Of a stretch of 64,000 nucleotides of DNA, positions 16,268 to 23,739 are shown piece after piece. The notes under the pieces are model-generated. The model saw nothing but the letters and a program-made list of their open reading frames with translations, ran no database searches and was not told the DNA's origin. The stretch spans positions 1 through 64,000 of the forward strand of contig JAITPN010000014.1 in NCBI GenBank assembly GCA_031289415.1. The letters are read 5' to 3'. The position numbers and the translations under genes are program-made. The DNA is from Prevotellaceae bacterium. GTDB lineage: Bacteria > Bacteroidota > Bacteroidia > Bacteroidales > UBA932. Each line of letters starts with the position of its first letter. Within the stretch, counting starts at the first letter, position 1.

Positions 16268-16699
16268 CTATTGTATTTTCCTGTAAGTAGATTTGGCATA
16301 AGAACCGTCATCATAGTCATTCGCCGCCCAAGCCCAAGAATCCCAAACCAGTTCGGAGGACGTTAAAGACAGCACTTTTAATTTTGCTTCCTCTACCTCT
16401 CCTTCTTCTTCATCTTTATAAGTGAACGTTATCCAACTTCCACTATAAGAGTATTTGCCCGATAAGTCTTCATCATAAAAATAAAAGGTTCCATCTCCTT
16501 TAAAGGTCATTTTCTCTTCTTCTTCACTCACGTCGTAAGTGTCATTATAATAATGACCACTATCGTTTACTTCCGATTTAATCAGTACCCAAGTACCAAC
16601 TAAATCAGAATTGTTGTCCTCGTCTTTGCTACAGCCATTAAAAATTGCTGCCATAAACAGGCTAACGAGTGCCATCCATAGAATTTGTTTTGTTTTCAT
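16268..16699 (-). CDS. lipocalin-like lipoprotein
   Basis: 143 residues. Lipoprotein signal MKTKQILWMALVSLFMAAIF with lipobox Cys about 23, then KDEDNNSDLVGTWVLIKSEV, the GTW start of a lipocalin-like fold, FKGDGTFYFYDEDLSGKYSY and a late LTSSELVWDSWAW strand. Such Bacteroidota lipoproteins (lipocalin_4/DUF5004 type) have no known ligand. It is the first gene behind structured RNA copy B and follows hairpin copy 3. Confidence 0.75.
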   Translation of the reverse strand: MKTKQILWMALVSLFMAAIFNGCSKDEDNNSDLVGTWVLIKSEVNDSGHYYNDTYDVSEEEEKMTFKGDGTFYFYDEDLSGKYSYSGSWITFTYKDEEEGEVEEAKLKVLSLTSSELVWDSWAWAANDYDDGSYAKSTYRKIQ

Positions 16700-16718
16700 A
16701 CTTTAATTTTAGTTTAAC

Positions 16719-16736
16719 GTCCGTCCTTTAACGGAC
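16719..16736 (-). promoter_or_regulatory. conserved pre-start hairpin, copy 3
   Basis: On the minus strand GTCCGTTAAAGGACGGAC pairs GTCCGT with ACGGAC around AAAGG, 19 bp before the lipocalin-like gene. With 12078-12096 and 16114-16133 it defines GTCYG-nn-AAAGGA-n-CGGAC, usually followed by TTAA. Confidence 0.55.
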
Positions 16737-16768
16737 AAAAATCAATAAATTTATTTTTCCTACTCTTA

Positions 16769-16819
16769 CGGCTTCGTAGGTCTTGCCCCGTTTTTTAAGT
16801 GATTGCAGAACTCCACTTT
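16769..16819 (-). repeat. hairpin-ACGGGGC element, copy 4
   Basis: Stem AAGTG/CACTT around GAGTTCTGCAAT, then AAAAAACGGGGCAAGACC and CGAAGCC. It lies just downstream of the terminator of structured RNA copy B. Confidence 0.6.
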
Positions 16820-16847
16820 GTTGTCCCTTTATTTCGAATACGCACAT

Positions 16848-17084
16848 AAAAAAAGCGCGGACTTGTATTTTATCCGCACTTGAGGTCTTCGACTACCTAT
16901 AAACCAAACAAAATAGTCAAGCCCACGCAAAACGTGAGCGTCAACTACTTATTCTTGATTTATAATTGAATTTGTCGAAGATTCAAGTGCAAGAACAAAA
17001 GCTAAACGCTTTTCCCAATATGTCTTAAAATGTGCGTATTAACACATTTTGTTTATTACCATAGGCATAAATATTTTATTATTC
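16848..17084 (-). ncRNA. structured leader RNA, copy B, ending in a terminator
   Basis: A roughly 237-nt counterpart of copy A. On the minus strand: hairpin AAAATGTG..CACATTTT, hairpin AAAGCGTTTAGCTTT, long helix TGCACTTGAATCTTCGAC with GTCGAAGACCTCAAGTGC, inner helix TATAAATCAA/TTGGTTTATA, apical hairpin around CTCACGTTTTGCGTGGG, and terminator GCGGA..TCCGC followed by seven T. Compared with copy A, base pairs of the long helix change on both sides together, while the apical TCACGTT..GCGTGG..CTT and the terminator stay similar. This is good evidence for selected RNA structure. Confidence 0.7.
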
Positions 17085-17091
17085 GTAAGTG

Positions 17092-17122
17092 CAAAGGTAA
17101 AACAAATTATTTATAGCATCAA
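17092..17122 (-). promoter_or_regulatory. promoter of structured RNA copy B
   Basis: On the minus strand TTG (17120-17122), a 20-bp spacer and TACCTTTG (17092-17099), in a block nearly identical to that of copy A. Confidence 0.75.
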
Positions 17123-17179
17123 CAATGAATTTTGATTTTTTGCGAAAAAATAGCAAATTTTACCGGATTTCCCCAATGC

Positions 17180-17358
17180 TTATTCGCCGTTTGTCTTAAT
17201 CAATTTGCTAATCGCATAAAGAGGAAAAACTATGATATTGTCATATTTGGCATAATTTTCGAAAGAGGAACGTACTGCAAAAGAGGTTTACGGTCACTTT
17301 GTTTTCTCCATTCGAGCAAAACATCATCTACAGAACGAGTTAAATATACTTTTTTCAT
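17180..17358 (-). pseudogene. internal-deletion remnant of a DUF4143-type ATPase
   Basis: The ATG at 17358 opens MKKVYLTRSVDDVLLEWRKQ and SDRKPLL, the usual N-terminus of AAA_14/DUF4143 proteins up to just before the Walker A loop. After a frame change the sequence continues as FENYAKYDNIIVFPLYAISK and LIKTNGE to a stop at 17180-17182, as at the C-terminus of these proteins. The whole ATPase core (about 350 codons) is gone. The stop region and about 90 bp beyond are shared with the end of the intact ATPase gene at 13404. Confidence 0.65.
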
Positions 17359-17426
17359 TTTTCAAGGGCAATCAATTGAATTATTTTCCAAAAAACAAAG
17401 GCAAACGATTACAAAATGCCGCTTTT

Positions 17427-20400
17427 TTACACCCTCACAATAGCCGCCTGCAAGGCAAGGTCGTCAATTTCGAGGATGGACGCGGCTGAAATTTCGTCGG
17501 CAAGGGTTATTTCTACGGCAAGGGTTTGCGTGGCGATGAAGTCTTTGAATATAGTTACCGCTTCTTCAATAGTCTCATGCCGCTGCAAGGTAATGGCGAT
17601 TTTGTCGGTTACGTCAAAACCGCTGTCTTTGCGCAGGTTTTGGATACGGTTCACCAATTCGCGGGCAATGCCTTCGCGGCGCAACACGTCGGTTACCGTA
17701 ACATCTAACGCTATCGTCAGCTTACCTTCCGAAGCCACCAACCAACCGGGAAGGTCTTCCGACGTTATTTCGACGTCGTCGGGGAGCAGCGCTACCGCGC
17801 CCGACGGCAGGTCAAGGGGATATTCCGCCGCCGCTTCAATCGCGGCTATTTGTTGCTGCGTGAACGCGCTTACCGCCGCCGCAATTTCTTTCATTTGTTT
17901 TCCATAACGCTTGCCCAGCGTCTTGAAATTCGGCTTTATTTTTTTCACAATCACGCCTGTGGTGTCATGCAAGAACTCCATTTCTTTCACGTTCACTTCG
18001 TTCAGCACGAGCTGCCTTACGGCTTCCAAGTCGTGCTGCATGGATTGGTCGAGTAGCGGTATCATCATTTTTTGCAATGGCTGGCGCACTTTGATGTTCA
18101 CTTTGCGGCGCAAAGCCAACACCATAGACGAAGCATGTTGCGCCATATCCATTTGATTTTCGAGCTGTTTATCAATCCATTGTTCGTTACATTCGGGGAA
18201 CAGCACAAGGTGCACCGAGCGTTCGCGCCGCCGTTGCGTTACGGTATTCAAATCGCCGAAAAGGCGTTCCATGAAAAACGGCGCTATGGGCGCAGCCAAT
18301 ACGGCTACCGTTTCCAAACAAGCGTAGAGCGTTTGGTAAGCCGCCAGTTTGTCGGGCGTCAAACCGCCGCCCCAGAAGCGTTTGCGGTTCAGGCGCACGT
18401 ACCAGTTGCTCAAATGGTCGCACACGAAGTCCTGAATCAGCCGTCCGGCGAGCGTTACGTCGTAATCACGGTATGCGGCGTCAACGGCTGCCGTGAGCGA
18501 GTGGAGCAGCGACACTATCCAGCGGTCGATGTCCGGACGGTCGGCTACGGCGATTTCTTTTTCATTGCCGCTGTAGCCGTCCACGTTGGCATACAAGGCA
18601 AAGAACGAATAGGTATTATAGAGTGTGCCGAAAAATTTGCGTTTCACTTCTTCGACGCCGGCAAGGTCGAATTTCAGGTTGTCCCACGGCTGGGCATTGG
18701 TAAGCATGTACCAGCGCAATGCGTCAGCGCCATGCGCCGCAAGCACGGCAAACGGTTCAACGGCATTTCCCAAGCGTTTGCTCATTTTATTGCCAAACTT
18801 ATCGAGCACCAATCCGTTGGACACTACATTGCGGAACGCTACGCTGTCTTTCACCATGACGGCTATGGCGTGCAGCGTAAAAAACCATCCGCGGGTTTGG
18901 TCAACGCCTTCGGCAATGAAGTCGGCGGGAAACGACGGCGCGTCGGACACATGCTCGATGCCTTGTTGCGCAAACGGCATAGCGCCCGAATCGAACCACA
19001 CGTCAATCAAGTCGGGTTCGCGCCGCATGGGTTTTCCCGAAGGGGATACCAGTACAAAGTCGTCCACGTAAGGGCGGTGCAGGTCTATGTGCGCGGTGTC
19101 GTTCAACGGATTTGTGTCCATGAACTTTTGCGCTACGGCTTTTTCCGTTTCGCGGCGCAGCTCGTCTATCGAGCCGATGCAGATTTCTTCCGTGCCGTCT
19201 TCCGTGCGCCATATCGGCAGGGGCGTTCCCCAATAACGGCTGCGCGACAGATTCCAGTCTTGCAGGTTTTCGAGCCATTTGCCGAAACGTCCCGAGCCGG
19301 TGCTTTCGGGTTTCCAATTGATGGTTTCGTTCAGCGCAATCAGGCGGTCTTTCACAGCGGTGGTGCGGATAAACCAGCTGTCGAGCGGATAGTACAATAC
19401 CGGTTTATCCGTGCGCCAACAGTGCGGATAGGCGTGTACGTGCTTTTCGATTTTAAACACCAGTCCTTGTTGTTTCAGTAGCATACATATTGCGACGTCG
19501 AGCGATTCGTCGTTGTCGGTGAGCGCCGGGTCGTAGGCGTTTTTGACGTAGCGTCCGGCGTATTCTTTATATAAACCGACGTTGACATTCTCTTTTACAA
19601 AACCGGCATCCAAGTCGTCGATGCGGTAGAACTTCCCTGTGAGATCGACCATGGGGCGGGCGTTGCCGTTCGCGTCGGTCAGGAGCATCGGGGCGATGCT
19701 GTTGAGTTTTGCCGCGCGGTAGTCGTCAGCGCCGAACGTCGGAGCTATATGCACGATGCCTGTACCGTCGTCGGTCGTTACAAAGTCGCCGGCAATGACG
19801 CGAAAAGCCTCGCCGCGCGGATTGACCCACGGAATGAGCTGTTCGTATTCGACGCCGACCAAGCTTTCGCCTTTGCATGTAGCCAATACGGCGTAGGGAA
19901 TGTCTTTATCGCCTTGCTTGTAGGCGTCGAAGGGCAATCCGGCGTTTTTGGGCGGGAAATATACGTCCAATAACGGTTTTGCCAACACGACGGTCGCCGG
20001 TTTACCGGAATACGGATTAAACGTGTCGACCAGCGCGTACTCTATGTTTTTACCCACAGCCAATGCCGTATTGGAGGGCAACGTCCAAGGGGTCGTAGTC
20101 CAAGCCAAGAAGTAGAGGTTGCCGCGCTGCGCGTCGGTGAGCGTCCACGGCAAAGGCGCGCCGGACGGCGTTTTTATCCTAAACATCGCTACGCACGTCG
20201 TATCTTTCACGTCGCGGTAGCATCCGGGCTGGTTGAGTTCGTGGGAGCTTAGCCCTGTGCCTGCGGCGGGCGAGTAGGGCTGTATCGTATAGCCTTTGTA
20301 GAGCAATCCTTTCTTATAAATGTCTTTCAGGAGATGCCACAGGGTTTCGATATAGCGGTTGTCGTACGTTACGTACGGATGCTGCATGTCTACCCAGTAG

Positions 20401-20822
20401 CCTATTTTGGCGGTGAGCGTTTCCCATTCTTTCGTATATTTCATTACTTCGCGGCGGCAGGCGGCGTTATAGTCCGCCACGCTTATCGTTTTGCCGATGT
20501 TTTCTTTCGTAATGCCCAACATCTTTTCTACGCCGAGTTCTACGGGCAACCCATGGGTATCCCATCCTGCTTTGCGGCGTACCAGATAGTTTTTCTGCGT
20601 CATATACCGGCAAAACACGTCTTTGATGGCGCGCGCCATGACGTGGTGAATGCCCGGCATACCGTTTGCCGACGGTGGTCCTTCATAAAACACGTATTCG
20701 GGACGCCCGCTGCGCGCGTCGAGCGACTGCGCAAAGGTGTCGTCTTTTTCCCATTCGTCCAGCACACCGGCGTTGATTGCGGGCAAATCAAGCCCTTTGT
20801 ATTCCGCAAACTTTTTCATCAT
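17427..20822 (-). CDS. ileS: isoleucyl-tRNA synthetase
   Basis: 1131 residues, class I. The HIGH signature is in GPPSANGMPGIHH (48-60) and KMSKRLGN is near residue 679. An editing domain lies between (WTTTPWTLPSNTALAVG, DDGTGIVHIAPTFG), and the anticodon-binding region includes WYVRLNRKRFW. The C-terminus has the extended DUF5915-type part seen in Bacteroidota and eukaryote-like IleRS, with no zinc-finger tail. It charges tRNA-Ile in the cytoplasm. Start is the first or second Met (20822 or 20819). The opposite-strand open frames inside it are shadows. Confidence 0.97.
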   Translation of the reverse strand: MMKKFAEYKGLDLPAINAGVLDEWEKDDTFAQSLDARSGRPEYVFYEGPPSANGMPGIHHVMARAIKDVFCRYMTQKNYLVRRKAGWDTHGLPVELGVEKMLGITKENIGKTISVADYNAACRREVMKYTKEWETLTAKIGYWVDMQHPYVTYDNRYIETLWHLLKDIYKKGLLYKGYTIQPYSPAAGTGLSSHELNQPGCYRDVKDTTCVAMFRIKTPSGAPLPWTLTDAQRGNLYFLAWTTTPWTLPSNTALAVGKNIEYALVDTFNPYSGKPATVVLAKPLLDVYFPPKNAGLPFDAYKQGDKDIPYAVLATCKGESLVGVEYEQLIPWVNPRGEAFRVIAGDFVTTDDGTGIVHIAPTFGADDYRAAKLNSIAPMLLTDANGNARPMVDLTGKFYRIDDLDAGFVKENVNVGLYKEYAGRYVKNAYDPALTDNDESLDVAICMLLKQQGLVFKIEKHVHAYPHCWRTDKPVLYYPLDSWFIRTTAVKDRLIALNETINWKPESTGSGRFGKWLENLQDWNLSRSRYWGTPLPIWRTEDGTEEICIGSIDELRRETEKAVAQKFMDTNPLNDTAHIDLHRPYVDDFVLVSPSGKPMRREPDLIDVWFDSGAMPFAQQGIEHVSDAPSFPADFIAEGVDQTRGWFFTLHAIAVMVKDSVAFRNVVSNGLVLDKFGNKMSKRLGNAVEPFAVLAAHGADALRWYMLTNAQPWDNLKFDLAGVEEVKRKFFGTLYNTYSFFALYANVDGYSGNEKEIAVADRPDIDRWIVSLLHSLTAAVDAAYRDYDVTLAGRLIQDFVCDHLSNWYVRLNRKRFWGGGLTPDKLAAYQTLYACLETVAVLAAPIAPFFMERLFGDLNTVTQRRRERSVHLVLFPECNEQWIDKQLENQMDMAQHASSMVLALRRKVNIKVRQPLQKMMIPLLDQSMQHDLEAVRQLVLNEVNVKEMEFLHDTTGVIVKKIKPNFKTLGKRYGKQMKEIAAAVSAFTQQQIAAIEAAAEYPLDLPSGAVALLPDDVEITSEDLPGWLVASEGKLTIALDVTVTDVLRREGIARELVNRIQNLRKDSGFDVTDKIAITLQRHETIEEAVTIFKDFIATQTLAVEITLADEISAASILEIDDLALQAAIVRV

Positions 20823-20894
20823 ATTCTTTTTTCTGAAATGCGTGCAAAGGTAAGCATTTTTTTGTTAAAAAGCCCTAAGATTGAACGTAGCCCA

Positions 20895-20976
20895 CGTCAT
20901 GGCGGGCTTGACCCGCCATCCCCTGACAATCGCGGTGCGTCTTTTCGGGAGATTCCGTGTCAAGCACGGAATGACG
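20895..20976. repeat. 82-bp paired-hairpin repeat with inverted ends
   Basis: The element runs from CGTCAT to ATGACG. Each end carries a hairpin, GGCGGGCTTGACCCGCC on the left and TCCGTGTCAAGCACGGA on the right, and the two are joined by about 30 bp. The GTCATGGCGGGCTTGACCCG and CGTGTCAAGCACGGAATGAC words are typical of small dispersed palindromic repeats of many bacteria. It lies between divergent ileS and a PfkB kinase gene. Confidence 0.65.
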
Positions 20977-21059
20977 GCGGCGGCATAAAATGCGTTTCCG
21001 TCGGCAAAAGTCGGATTTCTCAAATATTTATACTTATCTTTGCCGCAAATTTAGTATAT

Positions 21060-22034
21060 ATGAAAAGACTTCTTGGAATAGGCAATGCACTGGTTGACGT
21101 ATTGGCAGTGCTGCACAACGATGATTTGTTGCACGATTTCAATATCCCGAAAGGCAGCATGCAGCACGTCAGCGAAGCTACCGCCGGTCTGCTGTGGACG
21201 AGGCTGCAGGCGTTGCACGCACGGCACGTGGCGGGCGGCTCGGCGGCAAACACGGTGGCAGGCGCAGCCCGCTTGGGTATGCCGAGCGCCTACATCGGAA
21301 AAACAGGCTGCGACGAACCCGGACGCTATTTTGCCGACGACCAAGCGGCTAACGGCATCACCGCCATCTTGCTTCAGGGGAGCGCCGCCACAGGGCGCTG
21401 CACCGTGTGCATCACGCCCGACACCGAGCGCACGATGGCTACCTACCTCGGCGCTGCCATCGAACTCATGCCCGACGACCTGCACGAAACGATGTTCGCC
21501 GGATACGACTATTTCCACATCGAAGGTTACTTGGTGCAAAACCACGACCTCGTGCGCCGCGCCGTAGAACTGGCTAAGCGCGAGGGGTTGACCGTTTCGC
21601 TCGATTTGGCAAGCTACAATGTGGTCGAGGCGCATCGCGATTTTTTGGAAGACATCGTGCGCCGCTACGTGGACGTCGTGTTTGCCAACGAAGCCGAAGC
21701 CGCAGCGTTTACCGGACAAGCGCCCCGCGCGGCGGCTGATGCGTTGGGCAAGCTGTGCCGCATAGCCGTTGTCAAAACCGGAAGCAGCGGCTCGCTCGTG
21801 CAAAGCGGCGGCGCGCTGCACGAGATTCAGGCATACCCGGCAAACGCCGTCGACGCCACCGGCGCAGGCGACCTCTACGCCGCCGGATTCCTATACGGAC
21901 TCGCCACCGGACTGCCGTTAGACCGCTGCGGCGCGATAGGCGCGGTGGTCGCCGCTAAAGTAGTAGAAGTCGTCGGTACAAAAATCAGCGACGACGGATG
22001 GCTCGCCATAAAAAAAGTCCTGCAAACCATATAA
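21060..22034 (+). CDS. PfkB-family sugar/nucleoside kinase
   Basis: I start at ATG 21060 (MKRLLGIGNALVDVLAVLHN); the longer upstream open frame crosses the intergenic repeat and the antisense of ileS. 324 residues. The PfkB signatures are present: HVAGGSAANTVAGAARLG near residue 60 and DATGAGDLYAAGFLYG near 265, with the catalytic Asp in the second. Adenosine-kinase-like members of Bacteroidota look like this, so adenosine or a related nucleoside is a reasonable substrate, not proven. A TATCTTTG -7 box lies just upstream. A heptamer array fills the space to cvpA. Confidence 0.85.
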   Translation: MKRLLGIGNALVDVLAVLHNDDLLHDFNIPKGSMQHVSEATAGLLWTRLQALHARHVAGGSAANTVAGAARLGMPSAYIGKTGCDEPGRYFADDQAANGITAILLQGSAATGRCTVCITPDTERTMATYLGAAIELMPDDLHETMFAGYDYFHIEGYLVQNHDLVRRAVELAKREGLTVSLDLASYNVVEAHRDFLEDIVRRYVDVVFANEAEAAAFTGQAPRAAADALGKLCRIAVVKTGSSGSLVQSGGALHEIQAYPANAVDATGAGDLYAAGFLYGLATGLPLDRCGAIGAVVAAKVVEVVGTKISDDGWLAIKKVLQTI

Positions 22035-22035
22035 C

Positions 22036-22170
22036 CCTTAACCCCATCACCCTTAACTCTTAACTCTTAACACATCACTCTTAACACTTAACACATCACT
22101 CTTAACTCTTAACACTTAACTCTTAACCCTTAACCCATCACTCTTAACACTTAACACTTCACACTTCACT
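22036..22170. repeat. 7-bp word array, locus 1
   Basis: About 19 consecutive 7-bp units fill the whole gap between the kinase stop and the cvpA start. Units are CTCTTAA, CACTTAA, CCCTTAA, CACATCA, CCCATCA and CACTTCA, fitting C-N-C-[TA]-T-[ACT]-A, with one 8-bp unit near the left end. The order of variants shows no simple longer period. Related arrays occur at five other places in the window. No protein or RNA fold explains it. Confidence 0.85.
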
Positions 22171-22175
22171 TCATC

Positions 22176-22679
22176 ATGAACATCTCACCTATATTCACAT
22201 TGGTTACCGACGCCGTCATCGGCGTTGCGCTGCTCATCGCGCTGGTCGTGGGCGTCAAGAAAGGCTTTGTGCGGCAATTATTCGGATTGGCGGCATTGTT
22301 TTTGGGCGTATATTGCGCCTTCAAGTTCTCGCACGTGGCGGGGCAATACCTGTCGGGATGGCTGCACACCAACGAGCGGGCTACCGGAGGCATCGCCTTT
22401 GCCGTAGTCTTCGTCGGCGTATTGCTGTTGGTTATTTTGGCGGGGCGCGTGGCGTCGCGCATCCTCAGCTTGGCAATGCTTGGCGGGTTCGACAAACTGC
22501 TGGGCGGCGTGTTTTCCGTCCTGAAAATCGTGTGCGTACTGTGCGTCGTGCAATTCATTACGCAGTATTTAGATGCGCAATTCCATTTTCTGCCCGACGA
22601 CGTCCGCACCTCCGTCTTCTACCGTTTTTTCGATACGGTGTGCCGGCTGGCGTTCCCTTACCTTAGCGGGAAGCTATAG
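22176..22679 (+). CDS. CvpA-family membrane protein
   Basis: 167 residues with four predicted membrane helices (about 8-27, 33-50, 66-90 and 105-125) and the CvpA pattern: VGVKKGFVRQLFGLAALFLG near the N-terminus and LGGFDKLLGGVFSVLKIVCV in the third/fourth helix. The family is associated with colicin V production in E. coli and with biofilm or envelope traits elsewhere; its molecular role is unclear. The heptamer array abuts its start codon, so there is no room for a conventional leader between array and gene. Confidence 0.85.
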   Translation: MNISPIFTLVTDAVIGVALLIALVVGVKKGFVRQLFGLAALFLGVYCAFKFSHVAGQYLSGWLHTNERATGGIAFAVVFVGVLLLVILAGRVASRILSLAMLGGFDKLLGGVFSVLKIVCVLCVVQFITQYLDAQFHFLPDDVRTSVFYRFFDTVCRLAFPYLSGKL

Positions 22680-22708
22680 TTCGGCGAGGATTCTCCTACG
22701 TCAATGGG

Positions 22709-22959
22709 GAATTTGCACGTGCGAATCGACAAAAAACAGCTGTTAACTGACAAAAAGCACCTGTTAATCGACAAAAAACAGCTGTTAATTGACAAAAAGC
22801 AGCTGTTAATTGACAAAAAACACCTGTTAATTGACAAAAGACAGCTGTTAATTGACGAAAAACAGCTGTTAATTGACAAAAAGCACCTGTTAATTGGCTA
22901 AAGACAGCTGTTAATTGACTAAAGACAGCTGTTAATTGACAAAAAGCACATGCAAATTC
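22709..22959. repeat. 21-bp tandem repeat with 63-bp super-period and flanking inverted repeats
   Basis: Ten full copies plus a partial copy of a 21-bp unit (of the form AATTGACAAAAAACAGCTG then TT) span 22724-22947. Units with CAGCTG and CACCTG (or CACATG) alternate as G C G G C G G C G G C, a 63-bp higher-order period. The array is framed by GAATTTGCACGTGC (22709-22722) and GCACATGCAAATTC (22946-22959), inverted with one mismatch. It can be read as a 7-residue repeat (LLIDKKQ), but the lack of a terminal domain and openness on both strands make a protein unlikely. There are no unique spacers, so it is not a CRISPR. Confidence 0.85.
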
Positions 22960-23010
22960 GGTGCATCTGCACTTGCACAGTATCATAAAAATGCGTAGGT
23001 TTGCAACGTG

Positions 23011-23727
23011 ATGAATGAACAGATACAAACACCGCCGCTTATTTTATATATCGAAACGGGCACGGACGTATGCTCGGTAGCCCTGTCGCGCGGCGGCGCG
23101 GCGGTTGCCGTAAAGGAACGGCGCGAAGGGCGGCTTCACGCCAAGCTCTTGGCGGTGCTGATTGACGAGCTGCTGCGCGAACAGCACGTCGCCGTAGCCG
23201 ACTTGGCTGCCGTAGCCGTAAGCGAAGGTCCCGGCTCGTACACCGGCTTGCGGGTGGGCGTATCGACGGCGAAAGGGTTGTGCTACGGTGCGCGCAAGCC
23301 GCTCATCGCCGTAGGCTCGCTGCAGTCGCTGGCTTTTCTGACCCTTGCGCAGCTTCCGCCCGCCGCGCCGCCCGATGCGTTGATTGTACCGATGATTGAC
23401 GCGCGGCGCATGGAAGTTTTCACCGCGGTGTTCGACACGGCGGGGCGCGCCGTCGAAGCCGTCGAAGCCCGCATCGTCGAGGCGCACAGCTTCGACCGCT
23501 TGCTGGACGCGCACCACCTGTTCTTTGCCGGCGACGGCGCCGACAAGTGCCGCGAGGCGCTTGCGCATCCACATGCGCATTTCTTGCCGGTACGCGCGTC
23601 GGCGGTGGGCATGATAACGCCTGCCTTCGAGCTGTTTTGCCGCCGCCGGTTTGCCGATGCGGCATACTTTGAGCCTTTTTATCTGAAAAATTTTGTAGCG
23701 CTTCCGTCCAAGAAACGCATGTTCTGA
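23011..23727 (+). CDS. tsaB: tRNA threonylcarbamoyladenosine biosynthesis protein TsaB
   Basis: 238 residues from ATG 23011 (a GTG just before is in frame). The ASKHA-fold N-terminus LILYIETGTDVCSVALSRGG and the motif SEGPGSYTGLRVGVSTAKGL (about 71-90) are diagnostic. TsaB binds TsaD and TsaE to make t6A37 in ANN-decoding tRNAs. It is functionally close to mtaB (40049-41347), which methylthiolates t6A. It converges on the TPR membrane-protein gene with a 12-bp gap. Confidence 0.93.
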   Translation: MNEQIQTPPLILYIETGTDVCSVALSRGGAAVAVKERREGRLHAKLLAVLIDELLREQHVAVADLAAVAVSEGPGSYTGLRVGVSTAKGLCYGARKPLIAVGSLQSLAFLTLAQLPPAAPPDALIVPMIDARRMEVFTAVFDTAGRAVEAVEARIVEAHSFDRLLDAHHLFFAGDGADKCREALAHPHAHFLPVRASAVGMITPAFELFCRRRFADAAYFEPFYLKNFVALPSKKRMF

Positions 23728-23739
23728 CGCCGCAAAAGC

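Noticed and set aside
18072-19481. A 469-residue open frame opposite ileS
   Set aside because: Antisense shadow of isoleucyl-tRNA synthetase.
20334-21059. N-terminal extension of the PfkB kinase
   Set aside because: It crosses the ileS antisense and the 82-bp repeat; the promoter box and the conserved kinase start place the ATG at 21060.
22704-22901. A 65-residue open frame made of LLIDKKQ repeats
   Set aside because: It is the translation of the 21-bp tandem repeat, open on both strands, with no non-repeat domain. Treated as DNA repeat, not a gene.
22709-22959. Possible CRISPR array
   Set aside because: The units are contiguous with no unique spacers, and no cas gene is near.
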